This document shows, piece after piece, positions 29,841 to 38,437 of a DNA stretch of 64,000 nt (positions within the stretch are counted from its first letter, which is position 1; every line of letters starts with the position of its first letter). The stretch spans positions 1,116,001 through 1,180,000 of the forward strand of contig NZ_JAHXYZ010000001.1 of the NCBI RefSeq assembly GCF_019969685.1. Reading direction: 5' to 3'. Both the position numbers and the translations under genes were made by a program. This DNA is from Microbacterium sp. EST19A (GTDB lineage: Bacteria > Actinomycetota > Actinomycetes > Actinomycetales > Microbacteriaceae). The notes under the pieces are model-generated. The model had not been told where the DNA came from. It did not search any database and was given only the letters and a program-made list of their open reading frames with translations.

Positions 29841-32510
29841 CTAACGGACTCGGACTTCGGCGAGCTGCAGGATCTTCCCGGAGCCCGGCACCGTGATCTT
29901 CACGTACCTGCCGGTCACGCCTCCTGTGCTGACGGTCTCCGACGGCGTCGGATAGCCGACGCGCGTGCTCGACCACACGACCGCGCTGTTCGCGTCGAGC
30001 ACCTCGACCTTGTAGCCGGACAGGCGCTCGGCGTTCTCGACCCTGTTCCAGACCTCGATCTGGTTGATCGTCACCGCCGACCCCAGGTCGACCCGCCACC
30101 ACGGGTTGGATTCCGTGCCGGTGTGCGACACCGAGCCGTTCGCCCAGACGCCGTCGGTGTTTCCGTCGACCGCTCGCGACGCGGGGCCCGTGCCGTCACC
30201 GCCGGTATAGGTCGAGCTCTGCGTGGCCGTCTTGCCCTGGGCGAGGTTGACCTGCGCAGGACGGACGAGCACCTCGGCGAGGCTGACGATCTTGCCCGAC
30301 CCCGGAACCGTGATCTTGACGTAGCGCCCGGTCACGTTGCCCGTGCTGACCGTCTCGGTCGGCGTGGGATACCCGGTGCGGGTGCTCGACCAGACGACGG
30401 TGTTCGCGGCGTTGAGCACCTCGATCCTGTAGCCGCTCAGGCGCTCGTTGCAGCAGTCGGTACGGTTCCAGACCTCGATCTGGCCGATGGCCTGATCGGA
30501 GCCGAGGTCCACCTGCCACCACGGGTCGGTCGTGCCGTTCCCGTCCGTGTGCGACACCGATCCGTTGGCGAAGACGCCGTCGGTGATGCCGTCCACGGCG
30601 CGACCGGCCGTCTGCCCGCCCGACCACTGCGAGCTCTGGGTCGCCGTCTTGCCCGCGGCGAGGTTGGCGGCCGCCGGCACGCCGGGTCCATCCGTCTGCA
30701 CGCTGAACTTCACCAGGCCGTTGTGCACGATCGACACCGTGAGCGTCTTCGTCGCCGCGTTCCAGGACTGCGTCTGCGTGTACGGACGGGTGGCGGTCGT
30801 GTTCGCCGCGAAGGTCACGAGCGGCTGCCCGCCCTGCCAGGTGCCGTTCACCGTGAACCGCGTCGTGCGGATGTCGCGGGCCGAGCGGTCGTCGAGCGGG
30901 AGGTTCGACGCCGTCTGCACCACACCGTTCGCGTCCTTCACCGGGTTGCCGGAACCATCGAGCTTCACGCTCGTGTAGTCCTTGATGTACCGGTAGGTCT
31001 GCCACTTGTCGAAGTCGGTGCCCGGTGCGACGCCGTAGATGTTCGACGTGCGCACGTTGTCCTTGTTGACGCGGTAGTTGTTCAGGATCACGTCGACCTT
31101 GTTCGCCGACTCCGTCATCACCGCAAAGGTGTGGTTGGGCGCCTCGATGCCGAATCCCGTCGCCGCGGACTGCCGGGGATCGAAGCTCGAACCGGCGACG
31201 CCCTCACGGTTCTCGGCGTGGTTCATCCAGTACCAGGTGTTGGTGTTCCGCAGCAGATACGTGTTGCTGGCGATCGCCTCCTGCGGGTACAGCGCGTCGA
31301 ACCACGACTGGCTCTGCCCGGAGGTCGCGATGTTCTCGAACATCGACAGGTCGGCGTTCGGGATCGTGCTCGGCACCATCGGGATGATCCCGTAGCGGCC
31401 GGTGCGCGGGAAGATGTTCGAGGCCGAGGTGTCCCAGATCGTGGACTCGTCGTACACGCTGCCCTTGTAGACCATCTTGTTCTGGTCGAGCACCTCCTGC
31501 CTGGTGGGGATCTTGATCGCCCCCGACTTCAGGTCGCGCAGGAACGGGATGATCGCGAACTCGTAGCCGGCGAGGCGCTCGCCGTCGGTGACGTTGGTGA
31601 ACCACTGCGCCTCGGTCTTGAAGGCCGTGCCACCCTGAGAGACGACCTTCAGCATCGACTGCACGGTCATCGCCTCGGGGTACTGCAGGATGTCCTTCCA
31701 GGTCTGACTTCCCGAGCCCCAGAGCCGGCCGTTGCCGTTGAGCCCCCAGTGCCACCAGTCCGACGACGAGCCCCAGTTGCCGATCGAGTTCGACAGCCAC
31801 ATACCCAGGTTGAGAGCATCGGTGTCGGTGTCGCCGTAGGACTCCTTGTTCATGAAGATGACGTTCTGCGGGTTGGCCCGGATCTTCGACAGCAGCGTCG
31901 CGTTGTCCTGCAGCCACTGGATCATGGTGCCGCCGGAGCCGAAGATGTTCGTGTCGGTCCAGACGAAGTGGAGTCCCTTGTCGACCGAGAGCTGCACGAG
32001 ATCGGCGAGGTGGTCGGAGTGGTTGCTGCCCGTGAAGGCGGCGGAGTTGTAGAGCTCTGCGCCGTTCACTCCCTGCATCATCGAGTAGGTCTCGGCCATC
32101 GTCCGGAAGTACGACACGGGGATGCGCTGCGACGCGGGAGTCTCACCGTTGAGCGCCTGGACGAAGAAGGGGATGCCGGCCGCCTGGGCCGCCGCGGCCT
32201 GAGAGGCGAGCCAGTCCGTGGTCGCAGGAACGTTCTTCAGAGACTGGCCCGCGATGAACATCACGACCGTGTTCTCTTTGAGGTCGGCAGGGATCCTGCC
32301 CCACAGGTCGGTGACCGTGTCGGTCTGGTCCGGCCCTTCTCCACCTTGATAGAAGTTGGTGATGAACACGGGCTTGGTCCGCGAGACCTCCCTTCGCAGC
32401 GCGTCGGCGGCAGCGGCGGGTGCGGTCGCCGCGACCACCCCCAGCGGAGCGAGAAGAAGGGCGGCGATCGCGACCGCCACCCCCCGCCGGATTCTGTGTG
32501 AGAACTTCAT
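29841..32510 (-). CDS. Secreted GH98 endo-beta-galactosidase with two F-type-lectin-like modules
   Basis: An 889-residue exported enzyme (signal peptide ~1-36, cleavage near AAAADA). Residues ~38-605 match GH98 catalytic and C-terminal domains: FFVQALNGETPASQRIPV, VNGAELYNSAAF, KIPTRQEVLDQNK, TGRYGIIPMVPST, KVDVILNNYRVNKDN and LTVSIVHNGLVKF. GH98 cuts blood-group A/B-type glycans, and some members cut xylan. Two discoidin-like modules follow (~614-750, ~755-889). The first has the F-type lectin pattern His, then Arg-x-Asp-x4-Arg (NRTDCCNERL), which binds fucose; the second is degenerate. ATG 32510 follows GGGAGGAA. Confidence 0.88.
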   Translation of the reverse strand: MKFSHRIRRGVAVAIAALLLAPLGVVAATAPAAAADALRREVSRTKPVFITNFYQGGEGPDQTDTVTDLWGRIPADLKENTVVMFIAGQSLKNVPATTDWLASQAAAAQAAGIPFFVQALNGETPASQRIPVSYFRTMAETYSMMQGVNGAELYNSAAFTGSNHSDHLADLVQLSVDKGLHFVWTDTNIFGSGGTMIQWLQDNATLLSKIRANPQNVIFMNKESYGDTDTDALNLGMWLSNSIGNWGSSSDWWHWGLNGNGRLWGSGSQTWKDILQYPEAMTVQSMLKVVSQGGTAFKTEAQWFTNVTDGERLAGYEFAIIPFLRDLKSGAIKIPTRQEVLDQNKMVYKGSVYDESTIWDTSASNIFPRTGRYGIIPMVPSTIPNADLSMFENIATSGQSQSWFDALYPQEAIASNTYLLRNTNTWYWMNHAENREGVAGSSFDPRQSAATGFGIEAPNHTFAVMTESANKVDVILNNYRVNKDNVRTSNIYGVAPGTDFDKWQTYRYIKDYTSVKLDGSGNPVKDANGVVQTASNLPLDDRSARDIRTTRFTVNGTWQGGQPLVTFAANTTATRPYTQTQSWNAATKTLTVSIVHNGLVKFSVQTDGPGVPAAANLAAGKTATQSSQWSGGQTAGRAVDGITDGVFANGSVSHTDGNGTTDPWWQVDLGSDQAIGQIEVWNRTDCCNERLSGYRIEVLNAANTVVWSSTRTGYPTPTETVSTGNVTGRYVKITVPGSGKIVSLAEVLVRPAQVNLAQGKTATQSSTYTGGDGTGPASRAVDGNTDGVWANGSVSHTGTESNPWWRVDLGSAVTINQIEVWNRVENAERLSGYKVEVLDANSAVVWSSTRVGYPTPSETVSTGGVTGRYVKITVPGSGKILQLAEVRVR

Positions 32511-32563
32511 CGTTCCTCCCGGAGACATAATTATGCAATAGTCTTTCTTATACCCCTGTTCCG

Positions 32564-32593
32564 AGGTTAGGATTCGTCGACGGACAGCGTCAA
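32564..32593 (-). promoter_or_regulatory. Candidate GH98 promoter
   Basis: On the minus strand TTGACG (32588-32593), 18-bp spacer, TAACCT (32564-32569). Downstream the leader holds an A/T-rich stretch with the palindrome CATAATTATG (32526-32535), a possible operator. Confidence 0.45.
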
Positions 32594-32617
32594 GCGGTTT
32601 CATAATTCCGGCATCCG

Positions 32618-32634
32618 CTTCAGCCCGGATTCAG
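32618..32634 (+). promoter_or_regulatory. TTCAG direct repeats before the two-component operon
   Basis: CTTCAG (32618) and ATTCAG (32629) are 11 bp apart, ending 23 bp before the response-regulator ATG. Same motif as the three-copy array before the PepSY-like gene; likely autoregulatory binding site. Confidence 0.55.
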
Positions 32635-32657
32635 CGGCCGACCGCCACACTGGAGGA

Positions 32658-33335
32658 ATGCGGATCCTGGTAGTCGATGACGAGGTGCGCCTCGCCGACG
32701 GCGTACGGCGCGGACTGGAAGCAGAGGGCTTCGCGGTCGACGTCGCGCACAACGGGGTCGACGGACTCTGGCGGGCCCGCGAGACGCGGTACGACGCGAT
32801 CGTGCTCGACCTGATGATGCCGGGCATGAGCGGCTGGAAGGTGTGCGAGGCGCTGCGCGCTGAGGAGAACTGGACGCCGGTGCTGATGCTGACCGCGAAG
32901 GATGGCGAGTGGGATCAGGTCGAGGCGCTCGAGACGGGGGCAGACGACTACGTCACGAAGCCGTTCTCGTTCGCGATCCTCGTCGCGCGGATCCGCGCCC
33001 TGGTCCGTCGCGGGGCCGTCGCGCGCCCGGCGATCCTCGAGGCCGGCGACCTGCGGCTCGACCCGGCTGCGCACCGCGTCTGGCGCGGCGAGACACCGAT
33101 CTCGCTGACCGCGCGGGAGTTCTCGGTGCTCGAGTACCTGATGCGCCACCGCGGGCAGGTCATCTCCAAGCGCACTCTGATCGACGGCGTCTGGGACGAC
33201 GACTTCGACGGCGACCCGAACATCGTCGAGGTGTACGTGGGGCATCTGCGGCGCAAGCTCGACAAGCCGTTCGGGCGCGAGGCGATCGAGACCATCCGCG
33301 GTGCCGGCTACCGGTTGGCGGCAGACGGTGGCTAG
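32658..33335 (+). CDS. OmpR/PhoB-family response regulator
   Basis: A 225-residue regulator with a receiver domain (VVDDEVRLADG; phospho-acceptor Asp51 in IVLDLMMPGMSG; Thr in MLTAKDGEW; Lys in YVTKPFSF) and a C-terminal winged helix (ISLTAREFSVLEYLMRHRGQVISKRTLIDGVW, VEVYVGHLRRKLDKPFG, ETIRGAGYRL). It overlaps the kinase start by 8 bases. OmpR-type regulators bind direct repeats of 10-11 bp period, and such TTCAG repeats lie before this gene and before the PepSY-like gene that follows the kinase. Confidence 0.95.
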   Translation: MRILVVDDEVRLADGVRRGLEAEGFAVDVAHNGVDGLWRARETRYDAIVLDLMMPGMSGWKVCEALRAEENWTPVLMLTAKDGEWDQVEALETGADDYVTKPFSFAILVARIRALVRRGAVARPAILEAGDLRLDPAAHRVWRGETPISLTAREFSVLEYLMRHRGQVISKRTLIDGVWDDDFDGDPNIVEVYVGHLRRKLDKPFGREAIETIRGAGYRLAADGG

Positions 33336-34674
33336 GGCTTCAGGGGCCACCCGCTGGTGGCGCTCCGTGCGCGGCAGGACGACGCTGGGCGCCACGCTCA
33401 TCGTCGCTGTCGTGCTGGTGGTCGGAGCGATCTCCTTCTCCGCCGTGCTGACCAGCAGCGTCCATGGCGCTTCGCAGCAGGCGGCCGAGCAGCGCCTCGA
33501 AGAGCTCGGCGATCGCGACGGTGGACCGGGCGGCCCTGGCGCGGGCGGCCGCGACATCGAGTCGCTCGACGACGAGTTCGTGCAGATCCTCGGTCCCGAC
33601 GGCACGGTGCGGGCCGCCAGCGAAGACGCGCGCGAAGCCCTCGGTGCGACCCCCCTCCCCGTCGACGACGACGCGCAGACCATGACGATCGACGGCGAGC
33701 CGATGCTCGTCGTCTCCGACGACCTCGAGGGCGATCAGACGCTCGTGCTCGCCGTGTCGGTCGAGGACGACACCGAGACTCTGGCGACCGTCTCGACGCT
33801 GCTGGCGGTGGCGGTTCCCCTCGTCGTGCTGCTGGTCGCGGCCACGACCTGGCTCGTGACGGGTCGCGCGCTGCGCCCCGTGACCCGCATCCGGCAGGAG
33901 GTCGACGGCATCACCGCCGAGCGCCTCCACCAGCGCCTGGCCGTGCCCGATTCCGCCGACGAGGTGGCCGCGCTCGCGTCGACCATGAACGGGATGCTCG
34001 ACCGATTGGATGCCGCGGCGACGGCGCAGCGCCGCTTCGTGTCCGATGCGTCGCACGAGCTGCGCTCGCCCCTCGCCACGATCCGCCAGCACGCCGAGCT
34101 CGCGCAGGCGCACCCCGGGGTGACCAGCATCGGCGAACTCGCGGAGGTGGTCTCGGAGGAGGGCATCCGGCTGCAGGGGATCGTGGAGTCGCTGCTGCTG
34201 CTCGCCCGGCTCGACGAGGGCGTCACCCCGCACGATGAACCGGTGGACCTCGACGACGTGGCCCTCGGCGAAGTGCGGCGGCTGCGTGCCGCGGGTCTCG
34301 AGGTCGACGGTTCCGGCATCGCCGCCGCCCGCGTCTCGGGCGATCCGCGCCTGCTCGGCCAGCTGCTGCGCAATCTCGCCGACAACGCCGCCCGTCATGC
34401 CCGCGGACGCATCGCCATCGGCGTGACCCCGGCCGACCGCCACGTCTTCGTGACGATCGAGGACGACGGAGACGGCGTGCCCGCGGCGGAGCGGGAGCGG
34501 ATCTTCGAGCGCTTCGTGCGCCTCGACGAAGCGCGCAGTCGCGATGCCGGCGGCAGCGGACTCGGCCTCGCGATCGCGCAGGGCATCGCCGCCGCCGAAG
34601 GCGGGACTGTCATCGTCGACGGCTCGCGCTGGGGCGGCGCCCGGTTCGTCGTCACGCTTCCGCTCGCTTCCTGA
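33328..34674 (+). CDS. Sensor histidine kinase partner
   Basis: A 448-residue membrane kinase starting at GTG 33328, overlapping the regulator stop. Two membrane helices (TTLGATLIVAVVLVVGAISF and VSTLLAVAVPLVVLLVAATTWLV) enclose a short acidic, Gly/Asp-rich extracellular sensor of ~115 residues. HAMP follows, then the H-box FVSDASHELRSPLATIRQH, N-box LLRNLADNAARHA, G1 IEDDGDGVP and G2 GGSGLGLAIAQG. The sensed signal is unknown. It likely controls the downstream PepSY-like gene, itself very acidic outside the membrane. Confidence 0.94.
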   Translation: MARASGATRWWRSVRGRTTLGATLIVAVVLVVGAISFSAVLTSSVHGASQQAAEQRLEELGDRDGGPGGPGAGGRDIESLDDEFVQILGPDGTVRAASEDAREALGATPLPVDDDAQTMTIDGEPMLVVSDDLEGDQTLVLAVSVEDDTETLATVSTLLAVAVPLVVLLVAATTWLVTGRALRPVTRIRQEVDGITAERLHQRLAVPDSADEVAALASTMNGMLDRLDAAATAQRRFVSDASHELRSPLATIRQHAELAQAHPGVTSIGELAEVVSEEGIRLQGIVESLLLLARLDEGVTPHDEPVDLDDVALGEVRRLRAAGLEVDGSGIAAARVSGDPRLLGQLLRNLADNAARHARGRIAIGVTPADRHVFVTIEDDGDGVPAAERERIFERFVRLDEARSRDAGGSGLGLAIAQGIAAAEGGTVIVDGSRWGGARFVVTLPLAS

Positions 34675-34680
34675 AGCGGT

Positions 34681-34707
34681 CTTCAGGACGCTTCAGGAAG
34701 GCTTCAG
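34681..34707 (+). promoter_or_regulatory. Triple CTTCAG repeat before PepSY-like gene
   Basis: CTTCAG at 34681, 34691 and 34702 (10- and 11-bp steps), just after the kinase stop and 24 bp before the ATG at 34731. Matches the motif before the two-component genes, suggesting direct control by the response regulator. Confidence 0.65.
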
Positions 34708-34730
34708 TGCCGGCGCGGGAGCATCGTCAC

Positions 34731-35549
34731 ATGGACGACAAGACACCCACCCCCGACCAGACTCCCGACCACGCCTCCGACCAGCCGACCGTGCCCGTCA
34801 CCCCGGCGTCGGATGCCGCGCCCCAGGCTCCGGCCACGGCTGAGCCGTCGGTCGCCCAGCCGCAGGCATCCGCTCCCGCAGCAGCGAAGCCCGGTCGCAA
34901 GCGCGCCCTCCTGATCGGCGGCGGCATCGCCGCGGCCATCGTGCTCGCCGGTGGCGGAGTCGCAGTCGGCGCCGCGATCGGCGACGATCTCGGCGACGAC
35001 GACGACCGCCCCTCGATGTCGGACGGACCCCGCCACGACGCCGAGGACCGCGGCGATGATCGCGGTGGCGACCAGGCCGGACCCCGCGACGACGACGGGG
35101 GACCTGCGAACGGACAGGGCCCCGCCACCGGCATCGGCAGCGACTCCGCCGACGAGCTCATCGACATCGCCGAGGCGGCGCGCGGCGCGGCCGAGGGCGA
35201 CGTCACCTCGATCGACGCGAAGCGCGACGGAGCGTGGGAGGTGCAGCTCACCACCGCGTCGGGCGACGAGACCGAGGTCCGCGTCGACGAGAAGCTCGCG
35301 GCCACGGTCATCTCGAGCGAGAAGGCCGACGGCGACGACACCGGCCCCGCGCTCACCCTGGACGATGAGACCATCCGCTCGCTCGTGGCGGCCGCTCTCG
35401 CCGAGGCCGAGGGCCTGATCACCGATCTCGACGTCGACAGCGACGACGTCAGCCCCTACGACGCGTCGGTCCTCACCCAGGACAACCGCTCGATCGACAT
35501 CGACTTCACCGCGGACTTCGCGGTGGTCGGCACCGACACCGACGACTGA
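34731..35549 (+). CDS. Membrane-anchored PepSY-like protein, acidic exodomain
   Basis: A 272-residue protein. The cytoplasmic N-terminus (~60 residues, Pro/Ala/Thr-rich) is followed by one membrane helix (ALLIGGGIAAAIVLAGGGVAVGAAI). A very Asp-rich, low-complexity linker (DDLGDDDD, EDRGDDRGGD) leads to two PepSY-like repeats (ELIDIAEAARGAAEGDVTSIDAKRDGAWEVQL; IRSLVAAALAEAEGLITDLDVD). PepSY domains often modulate proteases or sense envelope stress. The adjoining two-component system with shared repeat boxes suggests it is a target gene; the acidic region could bind cations. Confidence 0.75.
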   Translation: MDDKTPTPDQTPDHASDQPTVPVTPASDAAPQAPATAEPSVAQPQASAPAAAKPGRKRALLIGGGIAAAIVLAGGGVAVGAAIGDDLGDDDDRPSMSDGPRHDAEDRGDDRGGDQAGPRDDDGGPANGQGPATGIGSDSADELIDIAEAARGAAEGDVTSIDAKRDGAWEVQLTTASGDETEVRVDEKLAATVISSEKADGDDTGPALTLDDETIRSLVAAALAEAEGLITDLDVDSDDVSPYDASVLTQDNRSIDIDFTADFAVVGTDTDD

Positions 35550-35674
35550 GCCGTCTGGCCTTTCACAATGGAGCGCCCTTCCGTGAAGGCGCTTCTGGTG
35601 GACTGGCGGAGCAACCGTGTCGGGAGGGGTCCCGGGACGGTGGCTCCTCAGCCGCCCACCTTCATGGGGCGGCA

Positions 35675-35704
35675 GGTGGGTGGGGTCCCCTCACCCCACC
35701 CACC
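35675..35704 (+). terminator. Terminator-like hairpin after PepSY-like gene
   Basis: Perfect 12-bp stem GGTGGGTGGGGT / ACCCCACCCACC with loop CCCCTC, followed by TCTCTC. It lies in the 186-bp gap before the nucleotidyltransferase start; the rest of the gap shows no coding signal. Confidence 0.7.
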
Positions 35705-35735
35705 TCTCTCCCGCCGCACCACACGCCTGGCTAAC

Positions 35736-36551
35736 ATGGGCACCGTGCTCGACGACGACCGCCTCCGCGAGATGGCCGCGGAACTCTGCGAGGTCCGCGG
35801 TGTGCGCGCCGTCACGTTAGGCGGCAGCCGCGCTCGTGGAACGCACCGGCCGGACTCGGATGTCGATCTGGGACTGTACATCGACCCGGATGCCGATCTC
35901 GACGCGGTGGCCGCGGTGGCGAGCGGATGGACCGGACGACACGAGACCATCGCCGGCCGCGGCGGCTGGGGGCCCTGGGTCGAGGGCGGCGCCTGGCTCA
36001 CCGTGGACCGCATCCCCGTCGATCTGATCCTCCGTGACGTCGGGCGCGTCACGGAGCAATGCGCCCGTGCTGCGCGGGGGGAATTCGCGTTCCATCCGCA
36101 GCCCGGTCATCCGCTCGGGTTCCTCGACGTCGCGTATGCCGGCGAGGTCGCCGGCTGCGTGCCGCTCTGCGACCCATCCGGTCTCCTCGCCGAACTGACC
36201 GACCGAGTGACGCCGTATCCCGAGGCCCTGCGCGACGCGTTCCTCGCCAACCTCTGGCAGGTCGACTTCCTGCTCGACGGCGCGGTCAAGGGCGCCAAGG
36301 GCAGCGATGTCGCCTACGTCACCCTCTGCGCGACGACCGTGACCATGCTCCTCGCCCACGGCTGGCACGCCGCGGCCGGCAGCTGGGTCACGACGGAGAA
36401 GGGCCTGGTCACCGGGGTCGCGCGCCTCGACATCGTCACGGGCGGCTTCAGCGATGCGGCGAGCGCGGCACTGGGAGCCATCGGCACCTCGACCGCGGAA
36501 CTGCAGGCGACCATCGACGCCGTCCGGGCGTTGCCGCGCCCTGACCGATGA
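35736..36551 (+). CDS. Nucleotidyltransferase domain protein
   Basis: A 271-residue protein with the polymerase-beta-type signature LGGSRARGTHRPDSDVDLGLYI (Gly-Ser and the Asp-x-Asp metal pair) and a third acid probably in IPVDLILRD. The C-terminal half is helical, as in DUF4037/kanamycin-nucleotidyltransferase-like proteins. The substrate could be an antibiotic, nucleotide or protein. TAACAT lies immediately before ATG 35736 and no ribosome site is seen, suggesting a short or leaderless 5' end. Confidence 0.82.
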   Translation: MGTVLDDDRLREMAAELCEVRGVRAVTLGGSRARGTHRPDSDVDLGLYIDPDADLDAVAAVASGWTGRHETIAGRGGWGPWVEGGAWLTVDRIPVDLILRDVGRVTEQCARAARGEFAFHPQPGHPLGFLDVAYAGEVAGCVPLCDPSGLLAELTDRVTPYPEALRDAFLANLWQVDFLLDGAVKGAKGSDVAYVTLCATTVTMLLAHGWHAAAGSWVTTEKGLVTGVARLDIVTGGFSDAASAALGAIGTSTAELQATIDAVRALPRPDR

Positions 36552-36670
36552 TTAGGGATATCCCGGCGGCAGACGTCGGGTTTCCTGCGTTCCGGCGGCT
36601 CCGCGACCTCTCATAGAGTCCGAGACGCGTGCGGATCCGCGCGCGTCTTCCGACTCGAACCGAGGTCCTC

Positions 36671-37504
36671 ATGACCGCGTCTCCTGCGCGCATCCGCTCC
36701 CCGCGATCGACCGTGGCCGAGGTCACGTGGTTCTTCACGATCGCCGTGCTGCTGTGCTTCGCGCTGTCGGTTCCGATGGTGTTCCGGCTCGTGCCGACCG
36801 ATGTGAACAACCTCATCACTCCCCTTCTGCAGCTGACCCCGCTGCTCGCGGCGATCATCATGTGGCTCGTGCGGCGACCCGCGAGCTTCCGGGAGACGTT
36901 CGCCACGGGCTGGCGCGGCGCGGCCAGGTGGATCGCGATCGGCATCGGCATCATCGCCGGGATCGCGGCGATCCAGACGGCGGTCGCCCTGGCATCCGGG
37001 ATCTGGCGGCTCAACCCGCTCGAGCAGATCGCCGCTGCGACGATCTGGGTGGTTCCGGTCCTGCTCATGCAGTCGATCTTCGCGATCGGCGAGGAGTTCG
37101 GCTGGCGCGGCTGGCTGGCCACGCGCGCCGCGTCGTGGGGCTTCTGGCCCCTGGCGCTCGCCAGCGGGCTGGTCTGGATCGTCTGGCACCTGCCGGTGCT
37201 GGCCGTGATCGGCGACCGACCGGTCGTCGACATCGTCATCTACTTCGCGGGCATGCTGCCGTGGGCGCCGCTGCTGCTCGCGCTCCGCTGGCGTTCGGGG
37301 AGCGTCTGGCCGGCGGTCCTGACCCACGGGGCGATCAACAGCATCCGCGTCTACCTGCTGCAGTCGGTGCCGAACGCCACGGATCACCTGCTCATCGAGG
37401 TGATCGGCTGGGTGCTCACGCTCGCCGTGGCAACCTGGCTGATGCGCCCAGGCAAGGCGGCGTTCGTGCGGCTTCCCGCGAAGGTCAGCTCGCGGGTGCG
37501 CTGA
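36671..37504 (+). CDS. CPBP-family intramembrane metalloprotease
   Basis: A 277-residue protein with about eight membrane helices. Motif 1 is IGEEFGWRGWL (EExxxR), motif 2 lies in WIVWHLPVLAV and motif 3 in THGAINSIRVY, the three CPBP (Rce1/Abi) signatures. Such proteins are implicated in bacteriocin maturation, self-immunity or membrane-protein processing. GAGGTCCTC precedes ATG 36671. Its last 20 bp overlap the convergent second CPBP gene. Confidence 0.9.
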   Translation: MTASPARIRSPRSTVAEVTWFFTIAVLLCFALSVPMVFRLVPTDVNNLITPLLQLTPLLAAIIMWLVRRPASFRETFATGWRGAARWIAIGIGIIAGIAAIQTAVALASGIWRLNPLEQIAAATIWVVPVLLMQSIFAIGEEFGWRGWLATRAASWGFWPLALASGLVWIVWHLPVLAVIGDRPVVDIVIYFAGMLPWAPLLLALRWRSGSVWPAVLTHGAINSIRVYLLQSVPNATDHLLIEVIGWVLTLAVATWLMRPGKAAFVRLPAKVSSRVR

Positions 37505-38336
37505 CCTCGTTCCGGCGACGGCGGCGCTCGCTGACGATGAACACGATCAGCAGCACGAAGCCCGTGACGATCACGATGTACGTGCTCAGCGCGGGCAGGA
37601 TGCTGAGCGGATTGCCGGCGGCCGGGTGCGCTCCGAACAGGAAGATCGAGGGATCCGTGCTCGCGTGCACGAGCATCGGCGCGATCAGGGTGCGGGTCAC
37701 GCGCAGGATCAGGTACATGCAGATGCCGAACGCGAAGGTGTAGACGATCTGCAGGAGTGTGGTGCCGAGCCCCTGGTCGGACGTGAAGAGGTTCGTGAAG
37801 TGCAGGGCGGCGAAGATGCCTGCCGAGGCGAGGGCGACGGCGATCTCGCCATGGCCGCCCTTGCGCATCAGGTTGACGACGAACCCGCGCGTGACGAGCT
37901 CCTCGACGAGGCCGACGAACAGCCCCGCCAGCAGCCACGTGCCGACGAGCGGGATGCCTGCCTTCTCGTAGTCGATGCTGAGGAGCGCCGCGACGTTGAT
38001 CACGAGCACCACGATCAGGGCGATCCACATCCAGCGGTGACCCCCCAGCCGCTGCCGCGCGAACAGCTCCCGGAGCCAGCCGACGGATGCCGCGAACGCG
38101 AACAGCAGAACGCTGGTGAGGATGATGGGCAGCGCCGTGCTGAAGAACACGTCCCCGGCGCTCCCCTTCTCGGCTCGGAGACCGCTCCCTTCGGGAACGG
38201 CGAGACCGAGGAGGAACCCGATCAGCTCATAGACGCCGAGATAGACCGCGGCGAGCAGAAGCGCCCGCCAGAAGCCGCCTCGGTTCCAGAACCGCTTCCA
38301 TGCCGATGTCTGTGCTGCTGATGCCTGCTCGGTCAT
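37485..38336 (-). CDS. CPBP-family intramembrane metalloprotease
   Basis: A 283-residue membrane protein with CPBP motifs VEELVTRGFVVNLM (EExxxR), AGIFAALHFTNLF and a final MLVHASTD helix. It belongs to a different subgroup from its convergent neighbour, with which it overlaps by 20 bp tail to tail. Substrate unknown. Confidence 0.88.
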   Translation of the reverse strand: MTEQASAAQTSAWKRFWNRGGFWRALLLAAVYLGVYELIGFLLGLAVPEGSGLRAEKGSAGDVFFSTALPIILTSVLLFAFAASVGWLRELFARQRLGGHRWMWIALIVVLVINVAALLSIDYEKAGIPLVGTWLLAGLFVGLVEELVTRGFVVNLMRKGGHGEIAVALASAGIFAALHFTNLFTSDQGLGTTLLQIVYTFAFGICMYLILRVTRTLIAPMLVHASTDPSIFLFGAHPAAGNPLSILPALSTYIVIVTGFVLLIVFIVSERRRRRNEVSAPAS

Positions 38337-38437
38337 GATGCCCCCTCTGCGCCACCGGCTGTCGGTCGCTTCCCCGTCTGAAGCGACCCTCGGCGTTCTT
38401 GAGTCGATGATGACAGACGGTCTGGGTAGCGCGCACC

